Shown here: piece by piece, positions 34,866 through 43,839 of the stretch
Layout: every line of letters starts with the position of its first letter
Numbering within the stretch: position 1 is the stretch's first letter
Assembly: GCF_027924905.1 (NCBI RefSeq)
Contig: NZ_AP027055.1
Coordinates: 1,116,001-1,180,000 of the forward strand
Reading direction: 5' to 3'
Origin: Limnohabitans sp. INBF002
GTDB taxonomy: Bacteria > Pseudomonadota > Gammaproteobacteria > Burkholderiales > Burkholderiaceae_C
Length of the DNA stretch: 64,000 bases
Program-made: the position numbers and the translations under genes
The notes under the pieces: generated by a model
What the model was told of the DNA's origin: nothing
The model's input: only the letters and a program-made list of their open reading frames with translations
The model's database searches: none

Positions 34866-37008
34866 GGCAGCACGCTTAGCAACGGAGTTGGATTTTGTAG
34901 ACAAGGTTTTCTTCGTCGTAGACCGTAAGGACTTGGACTACCAGACGATGAAGGAATATCAGCGTTTTTCGCCAGAGAGTGTGAATGGTTCTGACAGCAC
35001 GGCAGGGCTTAAGCGTAATCTGGACAAAGACGATAACAAGATCATCGTTACAACGATTCAAAAGCTCAACAACCTGATGAAGAGCGAGAGCGATCTACCC
35101 ATCTTCGGCAAGCAGGTAGTTTTTATTTTTGACGAGTGTCACCGCAGCCAGTTTGGTGAAGCCCAGAAGAACTTGAAAAAGAAGTTCAAGAAGTTTTATC
35201 AGTTCGGATTTACCGGCACGCCTATCTTCCCGCAGAATGCCTTAGGCGCAGAAACTACCGCCAGCGTGTTTGGTCGTGAGCTGCATGCGTATGTGATCAC
35301 CGATGCGATTCGCGATGAGAAGGTGCTCAAGTTTAAAGTGGACTACAACGATGTGCGCCCACAGTTCAAAGCCATTGAAACCGAGCAAGACGAGAAAAAG
35401 CTCAGCGCAGCGGAGAACAAGCAAGCCTTGTTGCATCCGGACCGCATTGATGAAATTACCCAGTACATCTTGAATAACTTCCGGCAAAAAACCCATCGCC
35501 TGCAAGCAGGCGGCAAGGGGTTCAATGCCATGTTTGCTGTCAGCAGCGTGGATGCCGCCAAGCTGTATTACGAGTCGTTCAAAGAGCTGCAGAAGACCAG
35601 CGACAAGCCGTTAAAGGTTGCAACCATCTTTTCGTTTTCAGCCAACGAAGAGCAAGACGCGATTGGTGAAATTCAAGATGAAAGTTTTGAAGTTTCAGCA
35701 ATGAATACCAGCGCCAAGGAATTTCTAAATTCAGCCATTGCTGACTACAACGGGCTATTCAAAACTAATTTCAGTGTGGATAGTGACGGTTTCCAGAACT
35801 ATTACCGCGATCTGGCCAAGCAAGTCAAAGCTAAAGAAATCGACCTATTGATTGTCGTGGGTATGTTCCTGACCGGCTTTGATGCCCCCACGTTGAATAC
35901 CTTGTTTGTGGATAAAAACCTGCGCTATCACGGCTTGATGCAAGCGTATTCACGCACCAACCGCATTTACGATGCCACCAAGACTTTCGGCAACATCGTG
36001 ACTTTCCGAGATCTGGAGCAGGCGACCATTGATGCAATCACTTTGTTTGGTGACAAGAACACCAAGAACGTGGTGCTGGAGAAGAGCTACAAGGAATACA
36101 TGGAAGGCTTCACCGATGTGGTGACTGGTGAAGCGCGACGTGGTTTTGTCGAGGTGGTGAAGGAATTAGAGCAACGCTTCCCCGATCCATCAGCTATTGA
36201 AAAAGAGTCGGACAAGAAAGCGTTTGCCAAACTGTTTGGTGAGTATTTGCGCATTGAACATGTGTTGCAAAACTATGATGAGTTTGCAGGTTTGAAAGCT
36301 TTGCAGAACATCGACATGAGCGACTCAGTGGCTGTAGAAGCATTTAAAGCCAAGCACTACCTGGGCGATGAGGATTTGGCTGCGTTGCAGTCGGTCAAGA
36401 TACCCGCTGACAGGAAGATTCAAGATTACCGATCGGCTTACAACGACATTCGTGATTGGTTGCGTCGAGAAAAGTCAGGTAAAGAGCAAGAAGAGTCCAA
36501 CATTGATTGGGACGATGTGGTCTTTGAGGTGGACCTACTGAAGTCGCAAGAGATCAATCTTGATTTCATTTTGGAGTTGATCTTTGATAACAACAAAAAG
36601 GTCAAAGACAAAGTGGCGCTGGTTGAAGACGTTCGCCGTTTGATTCGATCTAGCCTTAGTAATCGAGCCAAAGAAAGCTTGCTGGTTGACTTCATCAACC
36701 AGTCGGATTTAGACAAAATGGGCGATAAGGCTGGCGTGATTGAAGCTTTCTTTGCCTTTGCGCAAGCCGAGCAGCAACGAGAGGCTCAAGAGCTGATTAG
36801 CTCTGAGAGTCTGAATGCTGAAGCGGCCAAGCGTTACATCACCAACTCTTTAAAGCGTGAATACGCCAGTGACAATGGCACGGAGCTCAATGCCATCTTG
36901 CCAAAGATGAGCCCACTCAACCCGCAATACCTGACTAAGAAGCAAAGCGTATTTCAGAAAATCGCTGCCTTTGTTGAGAAGTTCAAAGGCGTGGGTGGGC
37001 AGGTCTGA
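34849..37008 (+). pseudogene. hsdR: hsdR 3' remnant, type I restriction translocase without nuclease domain
   Basis: An intact frame of at least 706 residues (from TTG 34888; family similarity begins earlier at [11 protein letters not shown], 34855) equals the C-terminal two-thirds of EcoR124I-type HsdR. Present are motif [12 protein letters not shown], motif III FGFTGTP, motif V-like [11 protein letters not shown], motif [10 protein letters not shown] and the helical C-terminus. Missing are the PD-(D/E)xK nuclease domain and the Walker A loop that should precede TSFKAA, about 220 residues or more. There is no internal stop. Base composition is visibly more A/T-rich than the neighbours, suggesting acquisition by transfer. 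It cannot act as a restriction enzyme. Confidence 0.8.
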
Positions 37009-37027
37009 GTTTGCTAATCGCCGCATT

Positions 37028-37927
37028 TCAATGCGCCCCGAGGTAACACCCCTCAGCCCGCTCCCCATCCGCTTCATCACCTTCTTCGCTACACAGCGCA
37101 GCAATCAAAGCTTGGTCGACCACCTGTCCGGGTAGCAGCAGCTCTTCATTGGTCCAGCGCTTGACCAAGTGGCCATTGGCCACGCCGCCGGTGTGTGGGG
37201 CTTGGTAGGCGCGGCGGTGTTGCATGGTCACGCCGCTGTTGGCGTTGGCGATGAAGCGGCTTTCGCCCAAGGCCCAAGGTTCAAAGTAGGCGTTGGCGGC
37301 GGCATCCACTTGGCGGAAGTAGCTGCGTGCGCCTTCGGCGTTGAGCTTTTTGCGCACGGTGCGCGTGATGAGGCCTTGCAGGTGGTCTAGCGCGGCGTAG
37401 TCCATTTGGCTCAAGGCTTCGGGGCTCATGTCTTGTGTGGCCAGTGCGGCTGTGGCGGCCAGCTCGGCGGGTAGCACTTGCACCATGGCTTTGACCACAT
37501 CGTGATGGGGCGCTACAGCGGTGGCCACGCCGCGTGTTTGCGGCTGAATAGGGCAGCGAATTTCCACAAAGCGCGGTTTGACAGGGCCTGTGCAACCGTC
37601 GTGGTGGTAGTACTCGCCTTGGCTCAGTCGCCCTTTGCTAGAGCGTCCGCGCACGTCGCGGTAGGCGGGGTGTTGGGTGTGTACGTTCAGGCACACCACC
37701 AAGCCCGTGGCATCGACTAGCTTGTAAAAGGCTTCGCGCCATTCGGGCAACAGAAGTTTGTCGTGCAGGTAGTCGGTGGGCTCTTCAGCGTCATGACCGA
37801 CTTCACCTTCGATGACCAACACAAAGGGCTTGGGCCGACGCACGCGCCACAAGGCATTGGCAAATTCCAACACCGAGCTGGCTTGTTCAGAATGTGTGGC
37901 AGCGCTGTGGCTCGTGGGGTCTGACAT
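37028..37927 (-). CDS. unknown protein, possibly Fe(II)/2OG-oxygenase-like
   Basis: A 299-residue protein I do not recognise firmly. GEYYHHDGCTGPVKPRFVEIRCP offers an HxD pair, and the later NSGVTMQHRRAYQAPH resembles the distal His/Arg region of TauD-type oxygenases. This makes an Fe(II)/2-oxoglutarate enzyme plausible, not proven. ATG 37927 has AAGGAA upstream. It is the last gene of a nine-gene minus-strand run, 22 bases after the RNase D-like gene, and converges on the hsdR remnant with a 19-base gap. Confidence 0.55.
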   Translation of the reverse strand: MSDPTSHSAATHSEQASSVLEFANALWRVRRPKPFVLVIEGEVGHDAEEPTDYLHDKLLLPEWREAFYKLVDATGLVVCLNVHTQHPAYRDVRGRSSKGRLSQGEYYHHDGCTGPVKPRFVEIRCPIQPQTRGVATAVAPHHDVVKAMVQVLPAELAATAALATQDMSPEALSQMDYAALDHLQGLITRTVRKKLNAEGARSYFRQVDAAANAYFEPWALGESRFIANANSGVTMQHRRAYQAPHTGGVANGHLVKRWTNEELLLPGQVVDQALIAALCSEEGDEADGERAEGCYLGAH

Positions 37928-37949
37928 GATGGTTCCTTGCTCTGAAAGC

Positions 37950-38543
37950 TTAAAGCGACAAAGCTTCCCAAACTCGATACGCCGCGTACGCATCGTTGGC
38001 GGCATACACCAGTTGCGATTCGCTCAAGCGTTCATTGGCCCAGTTGCTGGTGGCTGCCTTCTTTGATTTTTGAAAACGCTGTTTGAACAGCACCGCCACC
38101 GCGCCCTTGACGCCCACTTCTTTGCGATAGCCTTGCGCTTTGAAAATGCTGTTCAGTTCCAGCACATCTGCTGGCTCCACGCCAAATTTTTGGATGATGC
38201 GTTTGCGGTCATCGCCCAAACCAAAGCCGGCTTTGGCAATGCCTTCGCGCGCCAACAAATCAGCTGACACAGCTCGGCATTCAGCGTCATGCAGCTGAAA
38301 CACCCAAGCGCGTTCGCGGGTGGAGAGCTGCAACACATGCGGGCCATCAGAGGCTTCGCCCACGCGGAAGGTGGGTTTGGATTCGGTGTCAAAGCCCCAG
38401 GCGCGTGAGGCCATCAAGGCGTCGTGTGCGAGCTGGGCTTGCTTGGCCGTGTTGACCAAGGTGATGCGGTCTAGCCCCAGGCGTTCAAACGGGGGGAGCA
38501 GGGCGATGGCTTCTTTTTCGGGGGTGTCGAGGCGCTGTGTCAT
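37950..38543 (-). CDS. RNase D-like 3'-5' exonuclease (DEDDy)
   Basis: A 197-residue single-domain exonuclease. Exo I is WGFDTESKPTF (about residues 50-60), Exo II lies around GFGLGDDRK, and Exo III is YAANDAYAAYRVW with the DEDDy tyrosine. It lacks the HRDC domain of true RNase D. Stand-alone domains of this type act on RNA 3' ends or on DNA; the substrate here is unknown. It starts 5 bases after the ylqF stop, suggesting an RNA-related role with its neighbours. Confidence 0.78.
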   Translation of the reverse strand: MTQRLDTPEKEAIALLPPFERLGLDRITLVNTAKQAQLAHDALMASRAWGFDTESKPTFRVGEASDGPHVLQLSTRERAWVFQLHDAECRAVSADLLAREGIAKAGFGLGDDRKRIIQKFGVEPADVLELNSIFKAQGYRKEVGVKGAVAVLFKQRFQKSKKAATSNWANERLSESQLVYAANDAYAAYRVWEALSL

Positions 38544-38548
38544 GTGTA

Positions 38549-39487
38549 TCAACGCTTCTTAGGCTTACGCACAGTTTTCTTGTTTTTCTCGATCGCCTCT
38601 TTGCGCACAGCACGCTCGGCATCGGCAATTTTTCCTTCAGCCAACCACGCGGCAAATTGCTCGGGCGTTTCTAGCGTCACGCGACCCAGCGCCGCTGTGC
38701 GGAAATCGTGAATGACGATGTGCGCGGCTTTGGTGGTGTTGATGCGCCCACCGCTTTGCACGGCACCGCGTTTGCGACCAATGGCGTCCAACATTTCTTC
38801 GTCGGTGTGGCTGGCCACGTCGTCGATGTTGTAGCGCTTGTGCAGCACGTCGGGGTAGTGGGGAATGAGGTAGTTGAGCAACTCAAGCGCCACGGTTTCT
38901 TCGTCAAACGCGTTCACGCCAATGGCGCCGCTGGCGGCGAGGTTGAAACCGCTTTGCTCGACGATGATGCGCGGCCACAGCACACCGGGGGTGTCGTACA
39001 AATAAAAGTCATCGGCCAAGGCGATGCGTTGCTCTATCTTGGTCACACCCGCTTCGTCACCCGTCTTGGCCGCGCGCTTGCCTTTGAGCGTGTTGATGAG
39101 GGTGGACTTGCCCACGTTGGGAATGCCGCAAATCAGCACGCGCATGGGCTTGGCCATGCCGCCACGGTTGGGGGCGAGTTGTTGGCAGTTGTCAATCAGC
39201 GCTTTGGCGGGTGAGGACATGCTGGTGTCTAGGCCAATGGCGCGCACGCCGGGCATGGCGTTGTAATGAGCCAGCCACATCGCGGTGCGCTCGGGGTCGG
39301 CCAAGTCTTGCTTGCTCAGTACCTTGAGTGCGGGCTTGCCTTGAATGAGCTCGGCCAACATTGGGTTGGCGCTAGAGCCGGGCAAGCGGGCGTCGAGCAT
39401 TTCGATGACAACGTCAATCTCTTTGATGCGCTCCCCAATCGCTTTGCGCGTGAGGTGCATGTGTCCGGGGAACCATTGAATAGCCAT
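38549..39487 (-). CDS. ylqF: ribosome biogenesis GTPase YlqF/RbgA
   Basis: A 312-residue circularly permuted GTPase needed for late 50S subunit assembly in Bacillus. The permuted order is seen directly: G4 SKQD (about 58) precedes G1 GIPNVGKST (about 120), followed by G3 DTPG (about 164). The N-terminal MAIQWFPGHMHLTRKAI and the helical C-terminal RNA-binding domain are typical. The very basic tail ends RKPKKR. It is in the run with tapT and an exonuclease gene. Confidence 0.9.
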   Translation of the reverse strand: MAIQWFPGHMHLTRKAIGERIKEIDVVIEMLDARLPGSSANPMLAELIQGKPALKVLSKQDLADPERTAMWLAHYNAMPGVRAIGLDTSMSSPAKALIDNCQQLAPNRGGMAKPMRVLICGIPNVGKSTLINTLKGKRAAKTGDEAGVTKIEQRIALADDFYLYDTPGVLWPRIIVEQSGFNLAASGAIGVNAFDEETVALELLNYLIPHYPDVLHKRYNIDDVASHTDEEMLDAIGRKRGAVQSGGRINTTKAAHIVIHDFRTAALGRVTLETPEQFAAWLAEGKIADAERAVRKEAIEKNKKTVRKPKKR

Positions 39488-39502
39488 AGTCTTGATTGTC
39501 GT

Positions 39503-40237
39503 TCACGCCGAGCGCGTGGCTTCTTTCAGTTGCAAATGCACCTCATCGGCCAAATCGACGGACAGTTGTTGCTTGGCTTTGAGGTAGTGCTCGGTGAACA
39601 CATCAAAGTAGGCGTTGAGGGCGGCAGCGGCTTGCGTGTCGTTGGCAAGGTCTAGGCACATGGCACCCACTTCGGCGGTGCAAAAGTGGGCCTCGCTTTG
39701 TGCGCGTCGCAGTTTGTAGCGCGACAGTTGTTCGGGGTGCAGGCTCAGCACGGGGAAGTTTTGCAGGTAGGGGCTTTTGCGAAACATCTTGCGCGCTTCG
39801 TCCCACGTGCCGTCGAGCAGGATGAACAGAGGGCGCTTGTGGGCTTCAGGCGTTACCTCATGCACCACGCGTTGCGATTCAGCAAACGCGCTAGGGAACA
39901 CCACATAGGGTTGCCATTGCGGGTCGCTTAACAACGCGAGCAAAGCCGGGTCAACTTCGGTGCGGGCCCAGCCAAAGGCGAAGGTATCAGCCACCACATC
40001 GGCAATCAGCCAACCCGTGTTGCTGGGTTTGAGTGGTTCGATGTCGGCCATCAGCAAACACATGCCTGCGCGTGTGGACACGTCGGGGCGCAGTGAGCAG
40101 ATGCAGTGCGTGGGCACCAAGCGGCAGCCTGCACAGCGTTCACCTTTGGGGCCGCCTCGGGCTAGAAAAGGTTTGACGCTGCGGGCGAGGCGGGTTGCGC
40201 GTAAGCGCGCAACGGCGTGGGGTAAATCTGCGGTCAA
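39503..40237 (-). CDS. tapT: tRNA-uridine aminocarboxypropyltransferase (DTW domain)
   Basis: Probable TapT (YfiP), which adds the acp group to uridine 47 of tRNAs from SAM. The DTW motif is LLDGTWDEARKMFRKSPYLQ (about residues 139-158), and a four-cysteine zinc site lies in CAGCRLVPTHCIC (about 35-47). The annotated start is TTG 40237 with no clear ribosome-binding site, so the N-terminus is uncertain. It lies 15 bases before ylqF and 59 bases after the 401-residue unknown gene. Confidence 0.82.
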   Translation of the reverse strand: MTADLPHAVARLRATRLARSVKPFLARGGPKGERCAGCRLVPTHCICSLRPDVSTRAGMCLLMADIEPLKPSNTGWLIADVVADTFAFGWARTEVDPALLALLSDPQWQPYVVFPSAFAESQRVVHEVTPEAHKRPLFILLDGTWDEARKMFRKSPYLQNFPVLSLHPEQLSRYKLRRAQSEAHFCTAEVGAMCLDLANDTQAAAALNAYFDVFTEHYLKAKQQLSVDLADEVHLQLKEATRSA

Positions 40238-40296
40238 GGCGAAGGTCGAGGCAATTGAAGGTGCTGGCAGCTATGGCTTTGTTTGATGGCTATGGC

Positions 40297-41502
40297 TTAG
40301 TCGGCCACATTGCATTCGCGGCGCAACAGCGACAGTGCATCGTGCAGTTTGTAGTCGTGGTCGCTCTCCAACGTGACGAGCGATTCGTCAATGAAGGCTT
40401 CCCACATGGCTATGTAATCGTCTTGATGCTCAGCCGGTGCATTGGCTTGGATGAATGCCGTCGCCAGCGCGGGCTTCACGCCTGATTTGCGGATTTTGCG
40501 AATCAGCGTGGTTGCCGTTTTTTCAGTCAGCAGTGTTTTGCCTGTGCTAGCCGTGGCAATGCACAAGAAGAGGGTGAGCAGCGAGCTGTCGTCGCTGTGG
40601 CCGCCGGTGGCTTTGGTCCATGCGGCAGAGGTTTGGCGGTCAAAGTGGTCCACCTCAGACAAGCCGTCTTCAACCCAGAAGTACCGGCCAACGAAAGCGG
40701 GTGTTTGGTTGAACAGTTTTTGGCATGTGATGGCACTGTTCAAAATTTTGGGCAAGTCGGCTTCCACGCTGAGTCGCACGTGCTCGACCGCTGCTTTGAA
40801 TTCGGCGGGCAAGTTTTTGGGCGCAACCAAGTGGATGGTTTTGGTTGCGCTGGGTTTGCGCAGGGTAGTGATGATTTTTTGGAAGGCCACCCAGTCAGGC
40901 ATGTCTTTGTGCTTGGTGGCGGTGGCCAGCAGCGCGGTGCGAATCACGGCTTCGGCATCGCAGCCGGCCTCTTCTAAATCGTCGGCGTACAGGCCGAGTT
41001 GGTCGGCCATCCAAATGGCGGCATCGATGACGTGTGCCACTTGTTGGCGCTTGGCCAACTCGGCTTGGTAGTCGGCCAAACTGCACAGCGACCACTTGGC
41101 CAGTTGCGGAATGTGTTTGTCGCTAAAACCACCATGCTCGTTCATGCCAAAGTGCGTGTTTTGCGGCATGACGATGAGGGCTTTGAGCATGTCAGATGCC
41201 GCTTTAGAGCGCGACATGAACGAGTGCTCGCGCAGCTGCTCTGCGGCTTTGCGCAAATCGCCACCGCTTTGAATTTGCAGCGTGAGGCTCACCATGTTAA
41301 CGATGCGGTCCTTTGCTTTTTCAAGCTCAGGGCGCAAGAACTCGCTGCCAAAGTAACGCGCGATTTGCACCATGCCTTTGGGCGCATCGGTTTGGATGGC
41401 GTCTAGTTTGGCTTGGTCCAACACACCGTGTTGCACGCCGTAGGCAACCACCTTTTCAAAGAAAGGGCGGTCATCAAAAAGGGCAACAACAGCTTGCGTC
41501 AT
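40297..41502 (-). CDS. uncharacterised protein, third of the J-domain operon trio
   Basis: A 401-residue protein that I do not recognise. It has no signal peptide or membrane segment and looks largely alpha-helical (for example LRKAAEQLREHSFMSRSKAASDMLKAL). A central QVAHVIDAAIWMADQLGLYADD contains two conserved-looking Asp, and an HDD...HD pattern is absent, so HD hydrolase is not supported. The stop of the upstream 251-residue gene is 11 bases away, so the two are surely co-transcribed. The pair TATGGCTTTGTTTGATGGC after its 3' end is a short direct repeat of no clear function. Confidence 0.7.
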   Translation of the reverse strand: MTQAVVALFDDRPFFEKVVAYGVQHGVLDQAKLDAIQTDAPKGMVQIARYFGSEFLRPELEKAKDRIVNMVSLTLQIQSGGDLRKAAEQLREHSFMSRSKAASDMLKALIVMPQNTHFGMNEHGGFSDKHIPQLAKWSLCSLADYQAELAKRQQVAHVIDAAIWMADQLGLYADDLEEAGCDAEAVIRTALLATATKHKDMPDWVAFQKIITTLRKPSATKTIHLVAPKNLPAEFKAAVEHVRLSVEADLPKILNSAITCQKLFNQTPAFVGRYFWVEDGLSEVDHFDRQTSAAWTKATGGHSDDSSLLTLFLCIATASTGKTLLTEKTATTLIRKIRKSGVKPALATAFIQANAPAEHQDDYIAMWEAFIDESLVTLESDHDYKLHDALSLLRRECNVAD

Positions 41503-41513
41503 GGTCTCTACGC

Positions 41514-42269
41514 TTAGATGGCAGATTCTTCGTCAGAGTCACGCGCAGCGGGTGTGGCTTGGCCGCGGTCGGTGGCGCTGGTTTCGACCTTGCCGTCGTC
41601 GTCTTCCTCGTCGTCTTCCGACAGGCCGGCATCGTGGGCGCGTGCTTTGGCGCGCAGCACCAAGAGCATTTCGATGAAGAGGTCTGGAATTTTGTGGCGC
41701 AAGATCCACGCGAGTTGCATCCAGTCTTGGTCGGCCACTTCGTCTTCTTCAACGCGGGGCTTCACATAGGCGGAGCCGAGCAGGGCGCTTTCAGACAGCA
41801 TGTCGCCGTCGTCTTCCATGGTGTCAAACGTGCCGGTGCGTGCAAAGGCTTCGATGCGGCTCCACTTCTCGCTGAAGTAGTCGGCCAGCGCTTCAGCGCC
41901 GCCTTCCAAATCGCCAATCGCGGTGAGGAACTCAATCGGGTCGGCATCGTCGCGGAAGATGATGGAGTTCATCATGCCGCGCAAGTGGGTGCGGGTGAGG
42001 TCTTTGTATTGTTTTTCAATCACCACGGCGCGCGCAAATTGCTCGGGCGTGACCAGCAGGTTGATGACCGATTCTTTGGACGTGTCGTACTCACGAATCA
42101 CGGCCAAGATGTCTTTGGGGGGCAGCTGCGCCAGCACCACCATCAGGGCTTGGTCGCCCTCGGCATCGGCCAACTCGACCAGCGCGGCTTCTGCGCCCGT
42201 GATGTCGCCTGCGGCGATGAGGCTTTGCGTTTTGGCAATCAGTGCGATGGCGTTGGTTTTGTCGGTCAT
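41514..42269 (-). CDS. uncharacterised protein with acidic tail, second of the trio
   Basis: A 251-residue cytosolic-looking protein of unknown family. The first part is helical (IALIAKTQSLIAAGDITGAEAALVELADAEGDQAL), with a TPR-like look but too short to call a repeat. The C-terminal 35 residues are strongly acidic (EDDEEDDDG, DSDEESAI) and probably disordered. The middle contains DWMQLAWILRHKIPDLFIEML. ATG 42269; the open frame upstream overlaps the 182-residue gene. It lies 13 bases after that gene. Confidence 0.7.
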   Translation of the reverse strand: MTDKTNAIALIAKTQSLIAAGDITGAEAALVELADAEGDQALMVVLAQLPPKDILAVIREYDTSKESVINLLVTPEQFARAVVIEKQYKDLTRTHLRGMMNSIIFRDDADPIEFLTAIGDLEGGAEALADYFSEKWSRIEAFARTGTFDTMEDDGDMLSESALLGSAYVKPRVEEDEVADQDWMQLAWILRHKIPDLFIEMLLVLRAKARAHDAGLSEDDEEDDDGKVETSATDRGQATPAARDSDEESAI

Positions 42270-42282
42270 GAGGTCACCCTGT

Positions 42283-42831
42283 TTATTCTTTGCTGTCGAA
42301 GCCTTGTTCGACCATCCACGCGTTGCCCGCTTCTTCGCGTTCACGGGCTTCGCGCTCCTCGTCTTGTTCGGGCTGATCGCCACGTTCGACGTTCTCTAAA
42401 TCTTCGTCGGCATCGGCGTCACTTGACTGTGCGGAGGAACGCATAGGCGTGCCATGCATGTATTCGAGGGCCGCAGCCACGCTCATGAACCACGCACCCA
42501 CCGGCTCGGCCAAGATTTGGTCCACCATGGGTTGCGCCCAAGCTGCAATGCGGATGCCTTCAGACACAGCATCCCAGCTCAGCAAATCATCGGCGTCTAA
42601 GGTGATGAAGTGGTCCATCAACTCGGGCTCGTGGAACTCAAAGGCTTGGTGTAACACCACGGCCACCATTTCGGGGTTGAGATCCAGCATCTGTAGCAAA
42701 AAGCCCAGCTCTTTGCGCTTTTCAGCCAAGCGTTTGTCGAGGATGTAGTGACCTTCGGAGTCTGAGTTGAGGTCGTCCAGCTCGGCTTGGTAGGCCGAAC
42801 GCAGCTCTTGGAAGAATGGAGAAATGCTCAT
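42283..42831 (-). CDS. uncharacterised protein with acidic tail, first of the trio
   Basis: A 182-residue protein of unknown family. The N-terminal 125 residues are helical (LDKRLAEKRKELGFLLQMLDLNPEMVAVVLHQAFEF). The C-terminal 55 are acidic and disordered (DADADEDLE, EQDEEREAREREE) and end WMVEQGFDSKE. Its acidic-tail plan resembles that of the next gene. It follows the J-domain gene by 40 bases, which suggests a chaperone-linked or adaptor role, but that is inference from context only. Confidence 0.68.
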   Translation of the reverse strand: MSISPFFQELRSAYQAELDDLNSDSEGHYILDKRLAEKRKELGFLLQMLDLNPEMVAVVLHQAFEFHEPELMDHFITLDADDLLSWDAVSEGIRIAAWAQPMVDQILAEPVGAWFMSVAAALEYMHGTPMRSSAQSSDADADEDLENVERGDQPEQDEEREAREREEAGNAWMVEQGFDSKE

Positions 42832-42871
42832 GTTTTGCTTATGGAAACGTTGCTTTTGAATCAGAACGTTT

Positions 42872-43156
42872 TTATGAACGGTTCAGCACTTGCTGAAAGT
42901 AGGCGGTCCAAATTTCGCGCGCGGTTTGCGCGGGGTCGTCCAACAAATTACGGCGGCGGTTGTCGTCGTAGGCTTGGCGTTTGGTCTCGTCTGACAGCAC
43001 GTCGTAGGCCTCTTGCACCTCGCGAAAACGCGCAGGCGCGTCTTCGGCGGTGTTGCGGTCAGGGTGAAACTGCGAGGCTTTTTGGCGGAACGCGCGTTTG
43101 ATGTCCGCCAGCGTGGCATCGCTTTTCAGCCCGAGGGCGGCGTAGTGTTCAGACAC
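42872..43156 (-). CDS. minimal J-domain protein
   Basis: A 94-residue protein that is almost only a J domain: HYAALGLKSDATLADIKRAF, the DnaK-stimulating HPD motif (residues 31-33), then FREVQEAYDVLSDETKRQAY. A short C-terminal extension ends WTAYFQQVLNRS. It would recruit DnaK to a particular client or site. Starts at GTG 43156. It stands at the head of three uncharacterised genes that are probably co-transcribed with it. Confidence 0.82.
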   Translation of the reverse strand: MSEHYAALGLKSDATLADIKRAFRQKASQFHPDRNTAEDAPARFREVQEAYDVLSDETKRQAYDDNRRRNLLDDPAQTAREIWTAYFQQVLNRS

Positions 43157-43191
43157 GTTCAGCTCTTTAAAAAATCACAGCGCTTGAAAAA

Positions 43192-43716
43192 TCAAAGAGC
43201 TTGCTTCAGGCGAATCTCTTCCACCTTGACGGGGCCCATGGGCACGGTCTTGGCGCTGGACATTTCGCGTTTGAAGCCGGCCAATTCATGAAAGCGCATG
43301 GCGCGGTCATTGGCGATGGGCACCCAAATGGACACATGGGTACAGCCTTCTTCTTGAAGGCCTTCGCGGGCAGCGTCCCACAAAGCCAGGCCCACGCCTT
43401 GGCCCCAGTAGGCGGCATCCACATAAATGTCCCAAATCTCGCCCAGAGTGTTGGGCGTGCCTTTGTCGCGAGAGCGGTCGTAGCCCACAAAGCCCACGAT
43501 CTTGCTGCCGTCGACGGCCACTTGCACTTGGGGCTCGGCAAACTCAATGGCTTCGCGCCAGTAGGTGGTGCTTTTTTCTTCGGGCACCGGCAGCACTTTG
43601 CTACCGGTTTGCATGGTTTTGAACGCTTCTTTGGCGGTGGCGGCGTACAGCTCGGCGATTTTGGCGGCGTCGCGCATCGTGGCGGGACGGACTTCAACAG
43701 TTGTCAGGTCGGACAT
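43192..43716 (-). CDS. GNAT-family N-acetyltransferase
   Basis: A 174-residue GNAT acyltransferase. The acetyl-CoA site is seen in IWDIYVDAAYWGQGVGLALWDAA (about residues 92-114), with Q-G-V-G-L replacing the usual Q/R-x-x-G-x-G/A. HELAGFKRE near residue 145 is the common C-terminal motif. The acceptor is unknown. It is first in the minus-strand run, 35 bases before the J-domain gene, and divergent from dusC. Confidence 0.8.
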   Translation of the reverse strand: MSDLTTVEVRPATMRDAAKIAELYAATAKEAFKTMQTGSKVLPVPEEKSTTYWREAIEFAEPQVQVAVDGSKIVGFVGYDRSRDKGTPNTLGEIWDIYVDAAYWGQGVGLALWDAAREGLQEEGCTHVSIWVPIANDRAMRFHELAGFKREMSSAKTVPMGPVKVEEIRLKQAL

Positions 43717-43839
43717 GGAAAGGGAAAATTCAGTGAACAGATAAGACCGCTATTGTCCCAGTAAAACCATCCCTTGCACGGAGTTAGGTAGAGTAGCGCC
43801 TTCGCTGCTTGCAGCCTTCTTTTTCAAACTCCCAACCCC

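Noticed and set aside
34888-37008. hsdR remnant as a new stand-alone helicase defence gene
   Set aside because: It starts in the middle of the motor domain without a Walker A loop and is preceded by an hsdM start, so a deletion remnant explains it better.
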